Assembly: GCF_028401425.1 (NCBI RefSeq)
Contig: NZ_JAQOMS010000002.1
Coordinates: 1,922,001 to 1,986,000 of the forward strand
Reading direction: 5' to 3'
DNA length: 64,000 nucleotides
DNA from: Psychrosphaera algicola
Lineage (GTDB): Bacteria; Pseudomonadota; Gammaproteobacteria; Enterobacterales; Alteromonadaceae
Position numbers and translations under genes: made by a program
Shown: positions 1-11,279 of the stretch, one piece after another
Layout: each line of letters opens with the position of its first letter
How positions within the stretch are numbered: the stretch's first letter is position 1
Notes under the pieces: generated by a model
Told to the model about the DNA's origin: nothing
What the model saw: the letters and a program-made list of their open reading frames with translations, nothing else
Databases searched by the model: none

Positions 1-169
1 GCGTAATGACTGCTTCATAATCGACATGAACAAACTTTTTGACTTCTGGGATTGGATCAATCTTAACCGGTGCGCCGTTTTTCACCTCATTCATATACTG
101 CTGAATATCAGACACGTCATCGTAACAACCTTGAACCAAAAGAGTGAATAATAACATTAACCGTTTCAT
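1..169 (-). CDS. pilP: PilP, type IV pilus lipoprotein (N-terminal part; continues beyond window start)
   Basis: The first 56 residues are visible. They start MKRLMLLFTLLVQGC, a short signal peptide ending in a lipobox cysteine, followed by an acidic stretch (DDVSDIQQYMNEV) and a Lys/Pro-rich linker (KIDPIPEVKKF), as in the N-terminus of PilP lipoproteins. The ATG overlaps the pilO stop codon (TAATG), as expected in the pilMNOPQ operon. PilP is the inner-membrane lipoprotein that links the PilMNO platform to the PilQ secretin. The identification leans on operon position because the folded domain lies outside the window. Confidence 0.85.
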   Translation of the reverse strand, partial: MKRLMLLFTLLVQGCYDDVSDIQQYMNEVKNGAPVKIDPIPEVKKFVHVDYEAVIT

Positions 170-775
170 TACTTCGACTCCTTATAGCGGTAGGTTTTAG
201 CGACAACATTTAGTCTAAGCTCTTTATCCCGAGCATCTTCAATCGAAAATTCGTGCAAGGTTACAATCCGCGGCAGTGCTGCAACTTTACTGACAAATTG
301 GCCAAATTCATGGTAATCGCCAATAACTTCTATTTGAATAGGTAATTCTGTATAAAACTCGTTTTCTATTTCCGGTAACCAATTAATTCGAATAAACGTC
401 AAACCCGAGGTTGTACCTACGTAGGTTATGTCATCTAGCAATCCTAGTGTTTCATGAGATGATGGCAACCTTTTCAGTAACAAAGAAAAATTTTGTTCCA
501 TGTCTGTCATCTGTGATTTGTAAGAATCAAGGTTGACCGCAGCCCCATATTTTATTCGGTACGTCTTTCTAAGCTGTTGTTCATTGGCTTCAGCTTGTTC
601 TAATTCACTGATTTTTCCACTGACCAAAAACATATAACTCAACACCGAGACCGCAATGGCAACAACTAAAGCCATTGCAATTTTAGCGGCTTTTGGCTAT
701 GGACCCCATATTCTCAAAATCGATATCATTGATATCAAATTCTGATAAGTCAAAATTCAGCTTGTCGAAGTTCAT
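169..775 (-). CDS. pilO: PilO, type IV pilus inner-membrane alignment protein (frame broken)
   Basis: PilO pairs with PilN in the periplasm to form the alignment complex of the type IV pilus machine. The protein starts MNFDKLNFDLSEFDI at 775, where the ATG overlaps the pilN stop (ATGA). It then has one transmembrane helix (MALVVAIAVSVLSYMFLV) and a periplasmic coiled-coil plus ferredoxin-like domain (FIRINWLPEIE, then IEVIGDYHEFGQFVSKVAALPRI). The frame breaks at about 697-702, where an expected Trp codon within CCTGG reads CCATAG; a sequence error is the simplest explanation. The restored length of about 200 aa is normal for PilO. Confidence 0.9.
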
Positions 776-1340
776 TTTTTCGCTCCAACTTGCTCAGGTA
801 AGTACTCAGTTACTTTTATTGTCATCTTAAAGTTACTTAACAAAGAGTTTTCTTTTTTGCCTGCAACAATCGATTCTAGTATAGCGTCCGATAATAGTTC
901 GGATTTGTCGATTTGACGGATCATATTGGCCAAACGGTTGTTAGATTCGCTTCGGCCTGTTACTAAAATTAAATTATCTTTCTTCTCAACTCTAGTCAGG
1001 TAAATCCCAGCAGGCACAATCGCGGCAACTTCATTCAGTACCTGAGTACCTAAATTACGTGAACTTTGCAGTTGTTCAATCAATCGAATACGTTGGTTTA
1101 GATTATCTTTTGTATCATTCAAATTTCGAATTTCGCGGATCCGCTTATCCAAAATTGAGATTTCACTTTTTAAATAGTTATTGCGATATTCTTGTCCGGC
1201 AATCCGTTCAGAAAAGTAAAAGTTTAGTAAAAAACGAAAAAGACAACAATAGCCGATAATCCAGCCAATATAGCAATGAATTGCTGTTGCATTTCCCTTC
1301 TGGCATTTTCACGCCATGGTAATAGATTTATATATGGCAT
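772..1340 (-). CDS. pilN: PilN, type IV pilus inner-membrane protein (frame broken)
   Basis: The protein starts MPYINLLPWRE, the conserved cytoplasmic INLLPWR motif by which PilN binds PilM. One transmembrane helix follows (FIAILAGLSAIVVFF), then a periplasmic coiled coil (about residues 45-90) and a small globular domain (VAAIVPAGIYLTRVEKKDN). The frame is lost in a T-run near 1229-1235, directly after the membrane helix; restoring one base gives about 189 aa, the usual PilN size. The ATG lies inside the 3' end of pilM (13-base overlap) and the stop overlaps the pilO start, so the four genes appear translationally coupled. Confidence 0.9.
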
Positions 1341-2371
1341 TCAGAAAAACTCCTTAGCGCCAATCCGGTTGCAATCATCAACTGAGGTTGAATTAGATTA
1401 ATTTCATCTAAATCCAATTCGGCTGCGACTTCCATATTTTTTAATGGGTTTGCAATTACGGTGTGTATTCCGAGTTCATCAATTAACAAACGATCTAAAC
1501 CATTTATTAACGCTGTGCCGCCAGAGAGAACGATGTAATCGACGTTTTCTTTTTCACTGGTATTTAGGAACATTTGAATCGAACGACGAATTTGTTGAAG
1601 TAAAGCCGTCTGGAACGGAGCCAAAACTTCAAACGTGTAATTTGGAGGTAAATTACCTAGTACCTTATCTCGCTCAGACTCTTCGAACGATTTACCATAA
1701 TAGGTAACAATTGAATTTGTGAACTGTTCGCCACCAAATACCTGATCTCGGGTATAAAGTGCCCTTTCACCCTGTACGATACTTACCAGCGAAATTTGTG
1801 CACCGATATCGACAAAGGCAACAACTTTATCTTCAGCGTCGTCTGGTAATTGACTAAAGCACAATCGACCAGCTCGACTTAAGGCGTAACTCTCAACGTC
1901 CATGACTTTCGGCTCAAAGCCGCCATCCATTACCGCGTGAGATCTAACTTCGATATGTTCAGTACGTGCTGCACTTAACAAAACATCAACCTTGGAAGGA
2001 TCAGCTTTATTCACGTTTAGCTTTTCAAAATCTAAGCTAACTTCGTCAAGAGGGTATGGGATCAAAGAGTCTGCTTCAATTTCAATTTGACTTTCTAATT
2101 CAGATTCAGAAAGCGAAACATCCATATAGATAACTTTTGTTATCACACTAGCTCCTGATATCGCGACGGCAGCATGTTTGACATTTTTAGGCATATGTTT
2201 ACGAATTTTTGCAATCACACGAGATACAGCTTCAATATCTTGAATTTCACGATCCTTTATCATTCCTTTAGGCATTGGTTCTAATGCCGCGGCTTCCATA
2301 CGAAAGATTCCATGTTGTTCTGACAACAACACAGCCTTTACTGAGTGTGACCCTATATCGATTCCCACCAT
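1328..2371 (-). CDS. pilM: PilM, actin-like type IV pilus ATPase
   Basis: PilM is a cytoplasmic actin/FtsA-like protein that anchors PilN on the inner face of the membrane. The first ATP-binding loop is VGIDIGSHSVKAVLL at the N-terminus, a second phosphate loop is FVDIGAQISLVSIV near residue 200, and the adenosine motif is LSGGTALINGLDRLL near residue 290. The length of 347 aa is near normal. The codons before the chosen ATG still read like the family N-terminus (KFFTKSVPY), so the true start may lie 10-20 codons upstream and be hidden by an error. It is first in a minus-strand operon and divergent from mrcA, a common gammaproteobacterial arrangement. Confidence 0.95.
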   Translation of the reverse strand: MVGIDIGSHSVKAVLLSEQHGIFRMEAAALEPMPKGMIKDREIQDIEAVSRVIAKIRKHMPKNVKHAAVAISGASVITKVIYMDVSLSESELESQIEIEADSLIPYPLDEVSLDFEKLNVNKADPSKVDVLLSAARTEHIEVRSHAVMDGGFEPKVMDVESYALSRAGRLCFSQLPDDAEDKVVAFVDIGAQISLVSIVQGERALYTRDQVFGGEQFTNSIVTYYGKSFEESERDKVLGNLPPNYTFEVLAPFQTALLQQIRRSIQMFLNTSEKENVDYIVLSGGTALINGLDRLLIDELGIHTVIANPLKNMEVAAELDLDEINLIQPQLMIATGLALRSFSECHI

Positions 2372-2562
2372 ATAAGGGACACTCTTGGTGAAAAACTTTT
2401 GATTATCTCAACTATCATGTCAAGTAACTGAGCTTCCTGAAAAAATATGCTTTAATACAGAGATTAGACGCTTTTTAATCGAATAAAAAGCCTTTTCTCT
2501 ATGCTGGTTCTAGTTATACTATCAGCTCGTTACATATTGACAAATTTTTTTAGGTAGTTTCA

Positions 2563-5093
2563 ATGGTTTGGCTGAATAAATTACTACGAATATTATTCTA
2601 TTGTGGATTATTAGGGCTTACGGTTTTAGTTTCATTTTATTTTTATATTCAAGATGAATTGCCTGATGAGGCATCAATTCGCGACGTTCAGTTCCAAATA
2701 CCGATGAAAATTTATACAGCGGATGGCGAACTGATCTCCCAATTCGGTGAAAAACGCCGTAACCCATTACTTTATGAAGAAATTCCGCCTCAGCTGATGG
2801 AGGCGATTATTGCCACCGAAGACTCTCGATTTTACGAACACTTTGGATTTGATCCTATCGGGATCGTTAGGGCCGCTTTTGTTTCTATTACAAAAGGTCG
2901 TGCCGCACAGGGCGCAAGTACCATAACCCAACAGCTCGCTCGAAACGTATTTTTAACATTTGATAAAACCATCATCCGAAAAGTAAAAGAACTTTATATC
3001 GCTTTGCACCTTGAGCAAATCTTAACGAAAAAGAAATTATAACGCTTTATCTCAACAAGATTTATTTTGGTAACCGAGCCTATGGTATCGGGGCTGCAGC
3101 GCAAGTCTATTACGATAAGCCAATTAATGAATTGACGCTGCCACAACTTGCGTTAATCGCTGGCTTACCAAAAGCTCCTTCGTCATATAACCCTGTTCGC
3201 AATCCAGCTAAAGCCAAATGGCGTCGAAATGTTGTACTCGGACGTATGTTCACTGTCGGTGCGATTGATGAAGCGACATATAAAGAAGCAATTGAAGCGC
3301 CAATTACAGCAAAACTCCACGGCGCCAATATTACCGCACATGCCCCTTACGTCGCAGAAGAAGTAAGGAAAGAAATGGTTGAGCGTTATGGTAAAGAAAA
3401 AGCTTATACCGAAGGATTTAAAGTTTATACAACAATAGATGCTAAAACGCAGAAAGCCGCACAGATTGCGTTAAGAAATAATATTTTTGCCTATGACGAG
3501 CGACATGGTTATCGAGGCGCTACGCTCACTTTATGGAGTGAGGAAGAGACAGACAGTACAACTTCTGCTAATGCCAGTTGGAGTCTAGAAAAGATCGACC
3601 AAAGGTTGTCTCGCCTTAAGCAATTTAATGAATTAATGCCTGCGGTTGTTACAAATACAACAGAGCAAACCGCTTATGTGCAGCTCAAAGGCAATCAATT
3701 TGACGTGATTGAGTGGGACAACTTGAGTTGGGCTCGTGCTTATATTAGTGACGACAAACAAGGGCCAGCCCCTAAATTGGCGTCTGACATCTTAGTACCT
3801 GTAGCGCGCAGATATGGGTTCGAAAACTTGAAGATGGTCGCTTACGTTTAAGTCAGATCCCAAGTGTCACCTCGTCAATCGTGGCACTTGATCCGAACAA
3901 CGGTGATATCAAAGCTCTGGTCGGTGGTTACAATTTTGTTGGTAATCAGTACAACCGAGTGACTCAAGCAAAGCGCCAAATCGGCTCAAACATTAAGCCC
4001 TTTATCTATTCCGCCGCCCTAGAAAATGGCTTTACATTAAGTAGTTTAATAAACGACGCACCAATCAATAAATGGGATAAGAATCTTGGCACAGCATGGC
4101 GTCCAAAAAATTCGCCTGAAAATTATGATGGTCCTACGCGAGTTCGACGTGGACTTGCTCAGTCTAAAAACGTGATGTCGGTTCGATTAATGCGTTCATT
4201 GGGTATCCAAAAAACAGTTGATCACCTAACCAAATTTGGTTTTGCTGAAAGCGATTTACCTAAAAATGAATCACTTTCACTTGGTTCGGCATCGTTAACG
4301 CCGATTTCAGTTGTGACTGCAATGAGTGCGTTTGCAAATGGCGGGTATTTAGTTAAAGCAAATCTTATTGATCATGTCACTGATGCAAGCGAAAAAATGT
4401 TTTCCAAGCGACAAAATATATTGCAAGAGAGCCTTCACAATTAGAACCGTTAGACGCACTTACTGACGATAACGTTGAGGTCACAGAGGATTCGGTTGAA
4501 TCATTTGCCTTAGACGCCCCACGAGTCATTAGTAGAGAAAATGCGTTTTTAGTTGCAGACGCAATGAACAGCACCGTTTGGGGAGGCGGAACATGGAGTA
4601 AAGGTAATGGCTGGAACGGTACTGCGTGGCGAGCACAAACGTTAAAACGTCGAGACCTCAGTGGCAAAACAGGGACAACGAATAGAGCTGTAGACACATG
4701 GTTTACCGGCTTCACCCCCAAATTAGTGGCTACAACCTAGGTCGGCTTTGACGCACCGGGACGTCCGTTGGGCCGAACCGCTTATAATAGCAATTTAGGT
4801 GACGGGCATATTTATGGCGCGGAATCAGGCGCGAAAACCGCATTGCCTTAGCTGGGTAGATTTTATGAGTCGCGTTTTACCTGACATTCCTGTTACCTAT
4901 CGAGAAATTCCAGAGGGGTTGTTTCCGTCAGGATAGATCGAGAAACGGGACTTCTATCTAGAAAAACAGATTACACAACCCGATTTGAATACTTCAAAAA
5001 GGTACTGAACCAGACAAATATGCAGAAAACTCCCGACCTGTGAATATCGACGACGAAGAGGACTTTATTGCCGAAGAAGAAGAGTTGTTTTGA
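2563..5093 (+). CDS. mrcA: Penicillin-binding protein 1A, bifunctional glycosyltransferase/transpeptidase (frame broken several times)
   Basis: This class A PBP polymerises and cross-links peptidoglycan. The order is an N-terminal membrane anchor (LRILFYCGLLGLTVLVSFYF), a GT51 glycosyltransferase domain with EDSRFYEHFGFD and GASTITQQLARN, an OB-like insert, then the transpeptidase with active-site SNIKPF (about 4000), SKN (SQSKNVMSVR) and KTGTT (about 4665). The acidic tail EEDFIAEEEELF ends at 5093. The frame breaks near 3040, 3850, 4440, 4846-4851, 4918 and 5000, and a Trp codon in CCTGG is TAG at 4736-4740. Since the gene is otherwise full length (about 840 aa), I read these as sequence errors. 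Confidence 0.95.
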
Positions 5094-5122
5094 TCAATTC
5101 GTTACTTAAGTTCGATTAATCA

Positions 5123-5694
5123 CTATAACGCCTTTTTCTTTTTAAACTTATTGGCAATGACGTGTTTTTGATACGCGACAAGCGCATTATAAGAATCATT
5201 TGTTACGGCTTCAATTGGGGTTCTATAGGCAATGTCGCGTAACCATTCAATATTATAAGGGCATGTGTTGATGAGTTGTTTAACTGACTCAATAGCTAAT
5301 GCCTTATCCTCCACATGACAATAAAACAACGCTTCTGCGAACATCGTTGGCGTAATCACAAAGACATTGTCTCGGTTCAATGCGTCGCCGTTTAGCCCTT
5401 CTGCACTGGATGTTTGGGGTGGTATTTCGATAAAGCGCGGATCAAAATTTGACATCGCTAAGTTGCGATTTGGTTGTACCAAGTGCACCGTTTTATCGAG
5501 CTGTTTTAACGTCTTTCCGGTTTTTTGTTTAAAACCATACTGCGCAAAAACTGGATAATATAGTTGCGTTGTCCTATTGAAAGAACATCATAGTCATTCC
5601 GCAAAAACCAATTGTCATCATAAACTGTCACAAGTGGCAGCGCACTTATGGCATATAGGTTTTTATCTGATTTTATGTCATTAAATAAACGCAT
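5123..5694 (-). CDS. Hypothetical protein of about 190 aa (frame broken)
   Basis: I do not recognise this family. The first part (MRLFNDIKSDKNLYAISALPL at the N-terminus) runs to about 5555, where the frame slips. The second part continues as YPVFAQYGFKQKTGKTLKQ, LVQPNRNLAMSNFDPRF and a Lys-rich C-terminus KFKKKKAL. No signal peptide or membrane helix is visible, so it is probably cytoplasmic. It sits tail-to-tail with mrcA and ends 30 bp from its stop. The two parts join smoothly once one base is restored. Confidence 0.6.
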
Positions 5695-5765
5695 ACATTG
5701 TCCACATTCTCGTTATCAGAACTAATACCACGGCAAGCTAATACCACAACAAACCAATAAGATAC

Positions 5766-5790
5766 AAAAAACCGCATTAATGCGGTTTTT
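5766..5790. terminator. Rho-independent terminator downstream of the malic enzyme gene
   Basis: The near-perfect palindrome AAAAACCGCATT/AATGCGGTTTTT has a GC-rich core, with A and T runs on either side. It lies 40 bp past the malic enzyme stop on the minus strand and could work in both directions. Confidence 0.75.
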
Positions 5791-5827
5791 ACGTTTAGCG
5801 CTAATTTGCAGTTCAGTCAAAAATAGA

Positions 5828-7051
5828 TCAAAAACCTATTTTGGCAACACCAGACTTAATAGCGGCTTCTGAAACGGCATTTGAAACGCGTTCCAACAAA
5901 CGAGCATCCATCGGTTTAGGTATAATGTAATTTCGGCCAAACTCAAGAGAAGTTAGATTTGACGCAACTAAAACTTCTTGCGGAACGGGTTCTTTTGCTA
6001 AAGAACGAATCGCTTCAACCGCAGCTATCTTCATTTCATCATTTATAGCAGTTGCTCTTACATCTAATGCACCGCGGAAAATGAACGGGAAACACAAAAC
6101 GTTGTTAACTTGATTAGGATAATCTGAACGGCCTGTCGCCATAATTAAATCATCGCGAACGGCTCTTGCTAATTCAGGTTTTATCTCAGGGTCTGGATTT
6201 GAACAAGCAAATACCACAGGATTAGGAGCCATAAGTTTGAGTGCATGTTGACTCAGTAAGTTTGCTCCAGAAACCCCTACAAATACATCTGCGCCATCCA
6301 TCACATCTTCTAAAGTACGTTTATCAGTATTGTTGGCAAAACGCTCCTTGAATTCATTCAGGTCGTCACGACGAGTATGGATAACCCCTTGGCGGTCTAA
6401 CATATAGATGCGTTCACGTTGCGCACCGCATTTGATAAGTAATTCCATACAAGCAACTGCCGCTGCGCCAGCGCCTAAACAAACAATAGTCGCCTCTTCT
6501 AATCTTTTACCCTGAATTTCTAAGGCATTTAACATGCCGGCAGCCGTAACTATTGCGGTTCCGTGTTGGTCATCATGAAATACCGGAACGTTACAACGTT
6601 TGATAAGTTCTCTTTCAATTTCAAAACATTCCGGTGCTTTGATGTCTTCCAAATTTATGCCACCAAACGAATCTGCAATACTTGCAACTGTGTTAATAAA
6701 CTCAGCGGGGTTTTATGTGTTACTTCAATGTCAAACGAATCAATATTGGCGAAACGTTTAAACAATAGCGCCTTACCTTCCATTACTGGTTTAGACGCCA
6801 ATGGACCAAGATTACCCAAACCTAGTATCGCTGTACCATTTGTAATGACCGCAACGGTATTTCCCTTTGACGTGTATTTATATGCGTTATCAGGATCTGC
6901 AGCAATTTCTCTCACCGGTTCAGCAACACCATGGACTATAAGCCAAAGAAAGGTCATCGACAGTTTCCGCCGGTTTTGTTAAGGCAATACAAATCTTTCC
7001 TGGAGTAGGTTCTGAATGGTACTGCAGTGCACGTTTCTTTAAATCCGACAT
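5828..7051 (-). CDS. NAD(P)-dependent malic enzyme, short type (frame broken)
   Basis: It oxidatively decarboxylates malate to pyruvate. The start is MSDLKKRALQYH and the substrate domain carries AYSPGVAEPVREI and the TNGTAILGLGNLGPLASKPVMEGK signature split over the break points; metal ligands are in PVFHDDQHGTAIV, and a Rossmann fold follows (CLGAGAAAVACMELL). About 407 aa, so it lacks the phosphotransacetylase-like domain of long MaeB. The frame breaks at 6929-6934 (CCAGG read as CCATGG) and near 6710. C-terminal IKSGVAKIGF is intact. It appears monocistronic, with the palindromic terminator at 5766. Confidence 0.93.
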
Positions 7052-7588
7052 TGATATAATCCCAGTTGCGTAGTTCTAATTATTAATTGTTGTCCTAGCC
7101 TAACGATCCTCGTTGATCAAAATTAGGCGTAATCGGACGGTCAATTTACTACTAAAGTCGTAGATAAAAAACCGTTTACTGGTAATAAGTTATAGCATGT
7201 CTACCTGTTCGTACCAGTTGGGTGTAATTTAACTACAAATAACAACAATTGATGTATTAAGTGCAATTAATAGATGCACCAAGTAAAACTTTTTATAAGA
7301 AGTTCATAGATATTTTAATGATTTAGCTCTGTATCGTGTTGATTCACGTAAATTAACTAAAATTCGGGAAACTTTCAGTTGTAGATTAATTACAACGAAC
7401 ACCCGTTAGAAAAATAGTGAATATTGCTAAAAAAATGGAGATAAATACTGAAAACCAGCACATTGAAACGCTCGACATCATTAAATGTGGTACTTGTACC
7501 ATGTAATTCGAGGTTAACGGGATAAACTACTCATGCGCAATTAGTGAGTTAGAACAATAAAAATTTTGAGACTCAAAATCTAGGCACA
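7052..7588. other. Intergenic region upstream of malic enzyme, no gene seen
   Basis: About 540 bp, AT-rich. The longest plus-strand reading frame near 7434 encodes only about 24 residues (MEINTENQHIETLDIIKCG...) and has no supporting context. It must hold the malic enzyme promoter. I see no tRNA, riboswitch-like fold or strong repeat in it. Confidence 0.5.
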
Positions 7589-7612
7589 AAAAAGCACCCT
7601 AAGGTGCTTTTC
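7589..7612 (-). terminator. Rho-independent terminator of rpmE
   Basis: Stem AAAGCACC/GGTGCTTT with a four-base loop, and T/A runs on both flanks. It begins 20 bp beyond the rpmE stop codon. Confidence 0.8.
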
Positions 7613-7631
7613 TTTAGATGCTTGGCAACAA

Positions 7632-7844
7632 TTACTTTTTGCCCAACATACCGAAACGGTTTTTAAACTTATCAACACGACCACCAGTAGTAGCAGCTTT
7701 TTGCTGACCAGTGTAGAACGGGTGACAAGCTGAACATACGTCTAAGTGAAGGTCTTTACCTAGAGTAGAACGAGTAACGAATTTGTTACCACATGAACAA
7801 GATACGTTGATCTCGTTGTACTGCGGATGGATATCTTTTTGCAT
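7632..7844 (-). CDS. rpmE: 50S ribosomal protein L31, zinc-binding type
   Basis: A 70-aa protein with the L31 pattern: MQKDIHPQYNEINV at the start, zinc ligands Cys-X-Cys (CSCGNKF) and CSACHPFYTG, and C-terminal GRVDKFKNRFG. The full set of cysteines marks it as the zinc-containing A form rather than the zinc-independent paralogue. A clear ribosome-binding site (GAGGT) sits 7 bases before the ATG. It is single, with its own terminator, and stands divergent from no close neighbour. Confidence 0.98.
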   Translation of the reverse strand: MQKDIHPQYNEINVSCSCGNKFVTRSTLGKDLHLDVCSACHPFYTGQQKAATTGGRVDKFKNRFGMLGKK

Positions 7845-7973
7845 TTTGGATTACCTCAGTGGGCCGCATCGCCATCCGATCTTAATGTCGAATACCATAC
7901 GAAGTTAATAAAATTAAGGGCGCGAATTATAAATGGAAAAATAAAAAGATCAAGGCTTAAACTGCAGAAATAA

Positions 7974-8327
7974 TCAACGACGGACTTGTCGACGGTTATT
8001 CTGGGCTTCTTCAATTAATTTAACTTGTTCAGGATTTATGTAAATACTGCTACCAGGGTATGGTTGGCCGTAGGAGTAATTCCAATTTTCAGGTTGAAAC
8101 TCCGAAACCAATCGATTTACACGATTGCACAGCTTGACCTTAGGTTTAAACCCAAGTTTTTTCTCATAGTCTTGCAAATAGCTACTATCTATTTGCTCAA
8201 ATGCTAATATACAGTATCCTTCTGTAGAATAAATTCTTGCTTCCTTAGCATCTACATTGTTATTAAATGTAAGAGTCCCTATAAAGGTAGCTAACCCGAA
8301 ACTCAAAATATGTCGAAACGAAGCCAT
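7974..8327 (-). CDS. Hypothetical exported protein, 117 aa
   Basis: An N-terminal signal peptide (HILSFGLATFIGTLTFNNNVDA, cleavage probably after VDA) is followed by about 90 mature residues with two cysteines (GYCILAF and KLCNRV) that could form a disulfide in the periplasm. It has a YGQPYPGSSIYI stretch and a basic C-terminus (NNRRQVRR). I do not recognise a family. It is divergent from priA. Confidence 0.65.
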   Translation of the reverse strand: MASFRHILSFGLATFIGTLTFNNNVDAKEARIYSTEGYCILAFEQIDSSYLQDYEKKLGFKPKVKLCNRVNRLVSEFQPENWNYSYGQPYPGSSIYINPEQVKLIEEAQNNRRQVRR

Positions 8328-8413
8328 TAATGAATAACGCCTATAATATAAACCGCATCAAAAGTAAGTGATTGCTAATCTGATGTCAAGCTATCTAATT
8401 GTTGGCGCATGCC

Positions 8414-10609
8414 ATGTTTGAGTTAGAATATAAAATAATACGCGTTGCGTTAAACGTACCGCTGCGTCGATTATTCGATTATGCCCTTACAGAAAAGCAA
8501 AACGGACTGACCATTTGTGCTGGCCAACGTGTGCTAGTACCCTTTGGAAATAAGTCCCTTGTGGCTATTGTTGTTGAGTACGACGTCACCACGGACATCC
8601 CGGATTCTAAGCTTAAATCTATTATTGAAATGATAGATAGCCAGCCTGTCTTTAACGAAGAGCAAATTGGCTTTTTAAATTGGGCAGCCAAATACTATCA
8701 ACATCCACTAGGCGATGTTTATTACAGTGCTTTACCCAAATTATTGAGAGAAAACAGACAACTAGAGGCTCTTTTACCTGAATCATTAGTTGCAACGCCA
8801 ATGATGCCAAAACGCAGTGAGTTTTCTGCCAACGCCAAAAAGCAAATACAGCTCTATGATCTTTTAAAGCACAAGACACTAAGTCGAATCCAATTGGCAG
8901 ACCACGGGATTACCGCCCCCACTATTAAAAAATTTGTCGACCAAAAGTGGGCGGAATGGCAAAACATAAAGCCCGCCCCCACCACGATTGATAAATCGCA
9001 ACTACAATCAGGTTTAGCGCTAAATGCAGAGCAAGCACTCGCTGTTGCCGCGATAAATCAATGCTTTGGTCACACAACCTTTTTACTCGATGGTGTCACC
9101 GGCAGCGGTAAAACTGAAGTTTATCTGCAGGTAATTGAACAACGTTTATTAAAACAGCAGCAAATTCTCGTGTTAGTGCCTGAAATTGGGTTAACTCCAC
9201 AAACCATAAAACGATTCGAACAACGATTTAAGCTTTGCATTGCGTTATGGCATTCCGGTATGACGGATAAACAAAGGTTTGATACGTGGCAAAAGACCCA
9301 ATCTGGCGAAGCCAAAATCATCATATCGACTCGCTCTGGAGTGTTTTTACCATTCGCAGATTTAGGTTTGATTATTATCGATGAAGAACACGACCCATCA
9401 TTTAAACAACAAGACGGGTTTAAGTATCACAGTCGCAGCATCGCACTTTATCGCGCCAACAAATTTCAAATCCCGGTTGTTTTGGGATCGGCAACGCCGT
9501 GTTTAGAGACTTTAAACAATGCAATGACCCAGAAGTTTCATCATTTAAAGCTGAACCAACGTGCAGCTGGCAGCCAAATGCCAACGATGAAACTGTTAGA
9601 CCTAAATTTATGTCCACAGGATTCCGGCTTAGGAACTCCGTTGATAGAACGCATCGGTGAACAACTAGCCCAAGGTCATCAAGTGATGCTGTTTATTAAT
9701 CGACGTGGTTATGCGCCTGTATTGATGTGTGAAGAGTGTCATTGGCTAACTGAATGTCATCGTTGCTCAAGTTATATGACTTACCATCGCAATATCAACC
9801 AACTCATTTGTCACCATTGTGGTCATCAGCATCCTACCGTTCACCAATGTATGAGTTGTGGTTCAACACGATTAACCGCGGTTGGCGTTGGTACCGAACA
9901 ACTTGAATATAAATTGCGAGAATTGTTCCCTGATATTCCTTTAACTCGCTTGGATAGAGACAGCACAAGTAAAAAGGACAGTTCCAGAAGTCCTCGAAAA
10001 GATAAATCAAAAAGGCCCTCAGATCATCGTTGGCACACAGATGATTGCCAAAGGACATCACTTTCCTAATGTCAGCTTAGTTGGCGTAGTCGACGTTGAC
10101 GGTGCCCTTTTAGCAGCGATTTTCGTGCTCCTGAAAAACTCGTTCAGCTCATTGTCCAAGTGAGCGGACGCGCTGGTCGAGGCAGTATAAAAGGTGAAGT
10201 TTGGCTGCAAACCCGATTCCCTGAACACCCGGTCATTCAAGATGTTGTAAACAACACATATAATGATTTTGCCGTATTTACGTTAAATGAACGTAAAATG
10301 TTACATTTGCCGCCGTTTTCTCACCATATTCTATTAAAAGCCGAATCGACCCACGAAACAGCGGGTCTTGAATGGCTAAATGGACTTTTGCCACATTTAA
10401 GACAATTCCCAAATCTGCAAACTTTAGGTCCGAGTCCAGCCGCCATGATGAAAAAAGCCGGTAAATTCCGCTTTCTTCTGACATTACAGTGCCAATCTCG
10501 ACCTTATTTGCACAAAGTTGTCGATTGGCTCATTGAAAACTTGGATACTATTCAAAAGGATAATAGAATCCGTTGGAGTATCGACGTTGATCCTATCGAT
10601 CACAACTAA
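8414..10609 (+). CDS. priA: Primosomal protein N' (PriA replication-restart helicase; frame broken)
   Basis: PriA reloads the replisome at stalled forks. The 3'-DNA-binding domain is N-terminal (VALNVPLRRLFDYAL), followed by a winged helix, helicase motif I GVTGSGKTEVYL (about 9090), DEEHD box (about 9383), and paired zinc-binding cysteines CEECHWLTECHRCS and CHHCGHQ...CMSCGS. Helicase lobe 2 (GTQMIAKGHHFPNV, QVSGRAGR) is in other frames because of breaks near 9975 and 10112. I chose the ATG at 8414 (MFELEYKIIRVAL), which fits the family N-terminus better than the TTG at 8399. Restored length about 731 aa, typical. Confidence 0.96.
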
Positions 10610-10631
10610 ATTGAATTAAGGCTCTTTGCCC

Positions 10632-11176
10632 ATGAAAAATAAAGATTACGTGAGTCAACCTAAGCAAAAAGACCCAAGCCCCCAAAAGAATCAACACCAC
10701 CAAAAAGACCATTTCCAATCATAAAAGCAATTATTGTTTTATCTTTGGTCGCGGGTTTTGGTTATTTTCTATTAAATATCAAAGATGACGGGCTTATTAC
10801 CGACGGTGCAAATCCAGAAACGAAACCTAATGTTGTTAAAAAACAAGCGGTTCCACCTCCACCAGAAGATGAGACTTGGACTTTTATTGAAGAGTTAGAG
10901 AACAAAAAAGTAAAAGTTACAGCTGATGAACTCGAAGACAAGGGGCCATTTTTGATGCAATGCGCCTCGTTACGGCATTCAGACCAAGCTGAATCTTTAA
11001 AAGCGAAAATTGCATTTGCCGGTTTCGAGTCACAGGTAAAACGTGTCGAAGGCAGCAGCGGAGTTTGGTATAAAGTTATTTTGGGGCCATTCGACCGCAA
11101 ACGTGACGCTGAAAAAACACGTCATGTATTAAAGAGTAATAACATTAATTACTGTGAAATATGGTTGTGGCGTTAA
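10632..11176 (+). CDS. ftsN: FtsN, SPOR-domain cell division protein (frame broken)
   Basis: FtsN is a bitopic septal protein that activates constriction. A short cytoplasmic N-terminus begins MKNKDYVS, is rich in Lys and Pro, and contains the frame break (about 10660-10690). The membrane helix is AIIVLSLVAGFGYFLL, then a periplasmic linker rich in Pro and Glu, then a C-terminal SPOR domain (FLMQCASLRHSDQAESLKAK to KVILGPFDRKRDAEKTRHVL) that binds denuded septal glycans. It follows priA by 22 bp, the usual gammaproteobacterial arrangement. About 181 aa, on the short side for FtsN. Confidence 0.88.
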
Positions 11177-11227
11177 GTAATACCAATCAACAGCAGCAAC
11201 AACAATAATTTTTGTAGCGATAATAAA

Positions 11228-11250
11228 AAGCCACTGATGTCAGTGGCTTG
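11228..11250. terminator. Bidirectional terminator between ftsN and pmbA
   Basis: Stem AAGCCACTGA/TCAGTGGCTT with A-run before and T-run after, placed between two convergent genes. Confidence 0.85.
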
Positions 11251-11279
11251 TTTTATTTCATAGCAGTTGTCTAGCGACT

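Noticed and set aside
2563..5093. mrcA as a pseudogene (six breaks and an in-frame stop)
   Set aside because: All transpeptidase and glycosyltransferase motifs are kept, breaks sit at homopolymers or CCWGG, and neighbours such as priA show the same pattern. Sequence error is far more likely than decay of all these genes.
7434..7510. Small open frame of about 24 codons (MEINTENQHIETLD...) in the malic enzyme upstream region
   Set aside because: Too short, no ribosome-binding site of note, no family and no neighbour that supports it.
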